Assembly: GCA_020444205.1 (NCBI GenBank)
Contig: JAHLLJ010000018.1
Coordinates: 1 to 42,042, forward strand
Length of the DNA: 42,042 bases
Direction: 5' to 3'
From: Deltaproteobacteria bacterium
Lineage (GTDB): Bacteria; Desulfobacterota; Desulfarculia; Desulfarculales; Desulfarculaceae
Below are positions 42,003 to 42,042 of the stretch, piece by piece. Both the position numbers and the translations under genes were made by a program. Each line of letters begins with the position of its first letter. The first letter of the stretch is position 1. Under the pieces are notes generated by a model. The model ran no database searches. It was not told the DNA's origin and saw only the letters and a list, made by a program, of their open reading frames with translations.

Positions 42003-42042
42003 AAAAATCTTGCCTCCGGGCCGGGCCTCGTGTTTTGTTGGC

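Overview
The window is G+C-rich, gene-dense bacterial chromosome. No rRNA, tRNA, CRISPR array, phage or transposase gene was seen. The dense two-component, sigma-54 and c-di-GMP signalling, the acetophenone-carboxylase-like and thiolase/DUF35 genes, the B12/radical-SAM enzyme and the frequent GTG/TTG starts suggest a strictly anaerobic deltaproteobacterium (Desulfobacterota, perhaps Desulfarculales-like). The taxon is an inference and no marker gene is present.

Layout. (1) 1-3153, minus strand: a TetR regulator leads an operon with a hydantoinase A/acetophenone-carboxylase-type subunit, its small zinc-motif partner and a uroporphyrinogen-decarboxylase-like protein cut by the window edge. Near-palindromic TetR boxes lie upstream. 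(2) 3566-5489: a DUF35 protein and a thiolase-like lipid-transfer protein, a pairing known from CoA-thioester aldolase/thiolase complexes. The thiolase frame carries one in-frame UGA followed by a SECIS-like hairpin, and a mosaic repeat separates the two genes. (3) 5621-7501: small unknown genes, a decayed HD-GYP remnant and a PAS-GGDEF cyclase. (4) 7708-13448: a polytopic GT-C-type membrane protein converges on an operon of a GT2 glycosyltransferase, an FAD oxidoreductase and a B12-binding radical SAM protein, probably for lipid-linked glycan or envelope lipid modification.

(5) 13935-25740 is the most striking region. Nine tightly packed minus-strand genes encode a histidine kinase, an NtrC-type regulator, a SulP anion transporter with an unusual soluble insertion, a cytidylate-kinase-like/receiver fusion, a second kinase, a receiver, a kinase-like protein with no recognisable ATP site, a beta-carbonic anhydrase and another receiver. 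A receiver-PAS-GGDEF protein follows. This looks like a dedicated phosphorelay controlling anion (probably bicarbonate or sulfate) uptake and CO2 hydration.

(6) 26275-35499: an MFS transporter, an exported nitrilase-superfamily protein, an exported cyclase-family hydrolase behind a good sigma-54 promoter with an upstream palindrome, a gamma-carbonic anhydrase, a second mosaic repeat, a structured RNA 3' end, two small exported proteins, a universal stress protein, a cupin and a fosmidomycin-resistance-type MFS protein. (7) 36225-38201: uracil permease and uracil phosphoribosyltransferase. (8) 38427-42002: a ptxABCD-like operon with a phosphonate/phosphite-type ABC importer and a clear phosphite dehydrogenase, which together would import phosphite and oxidise it to phosphate.
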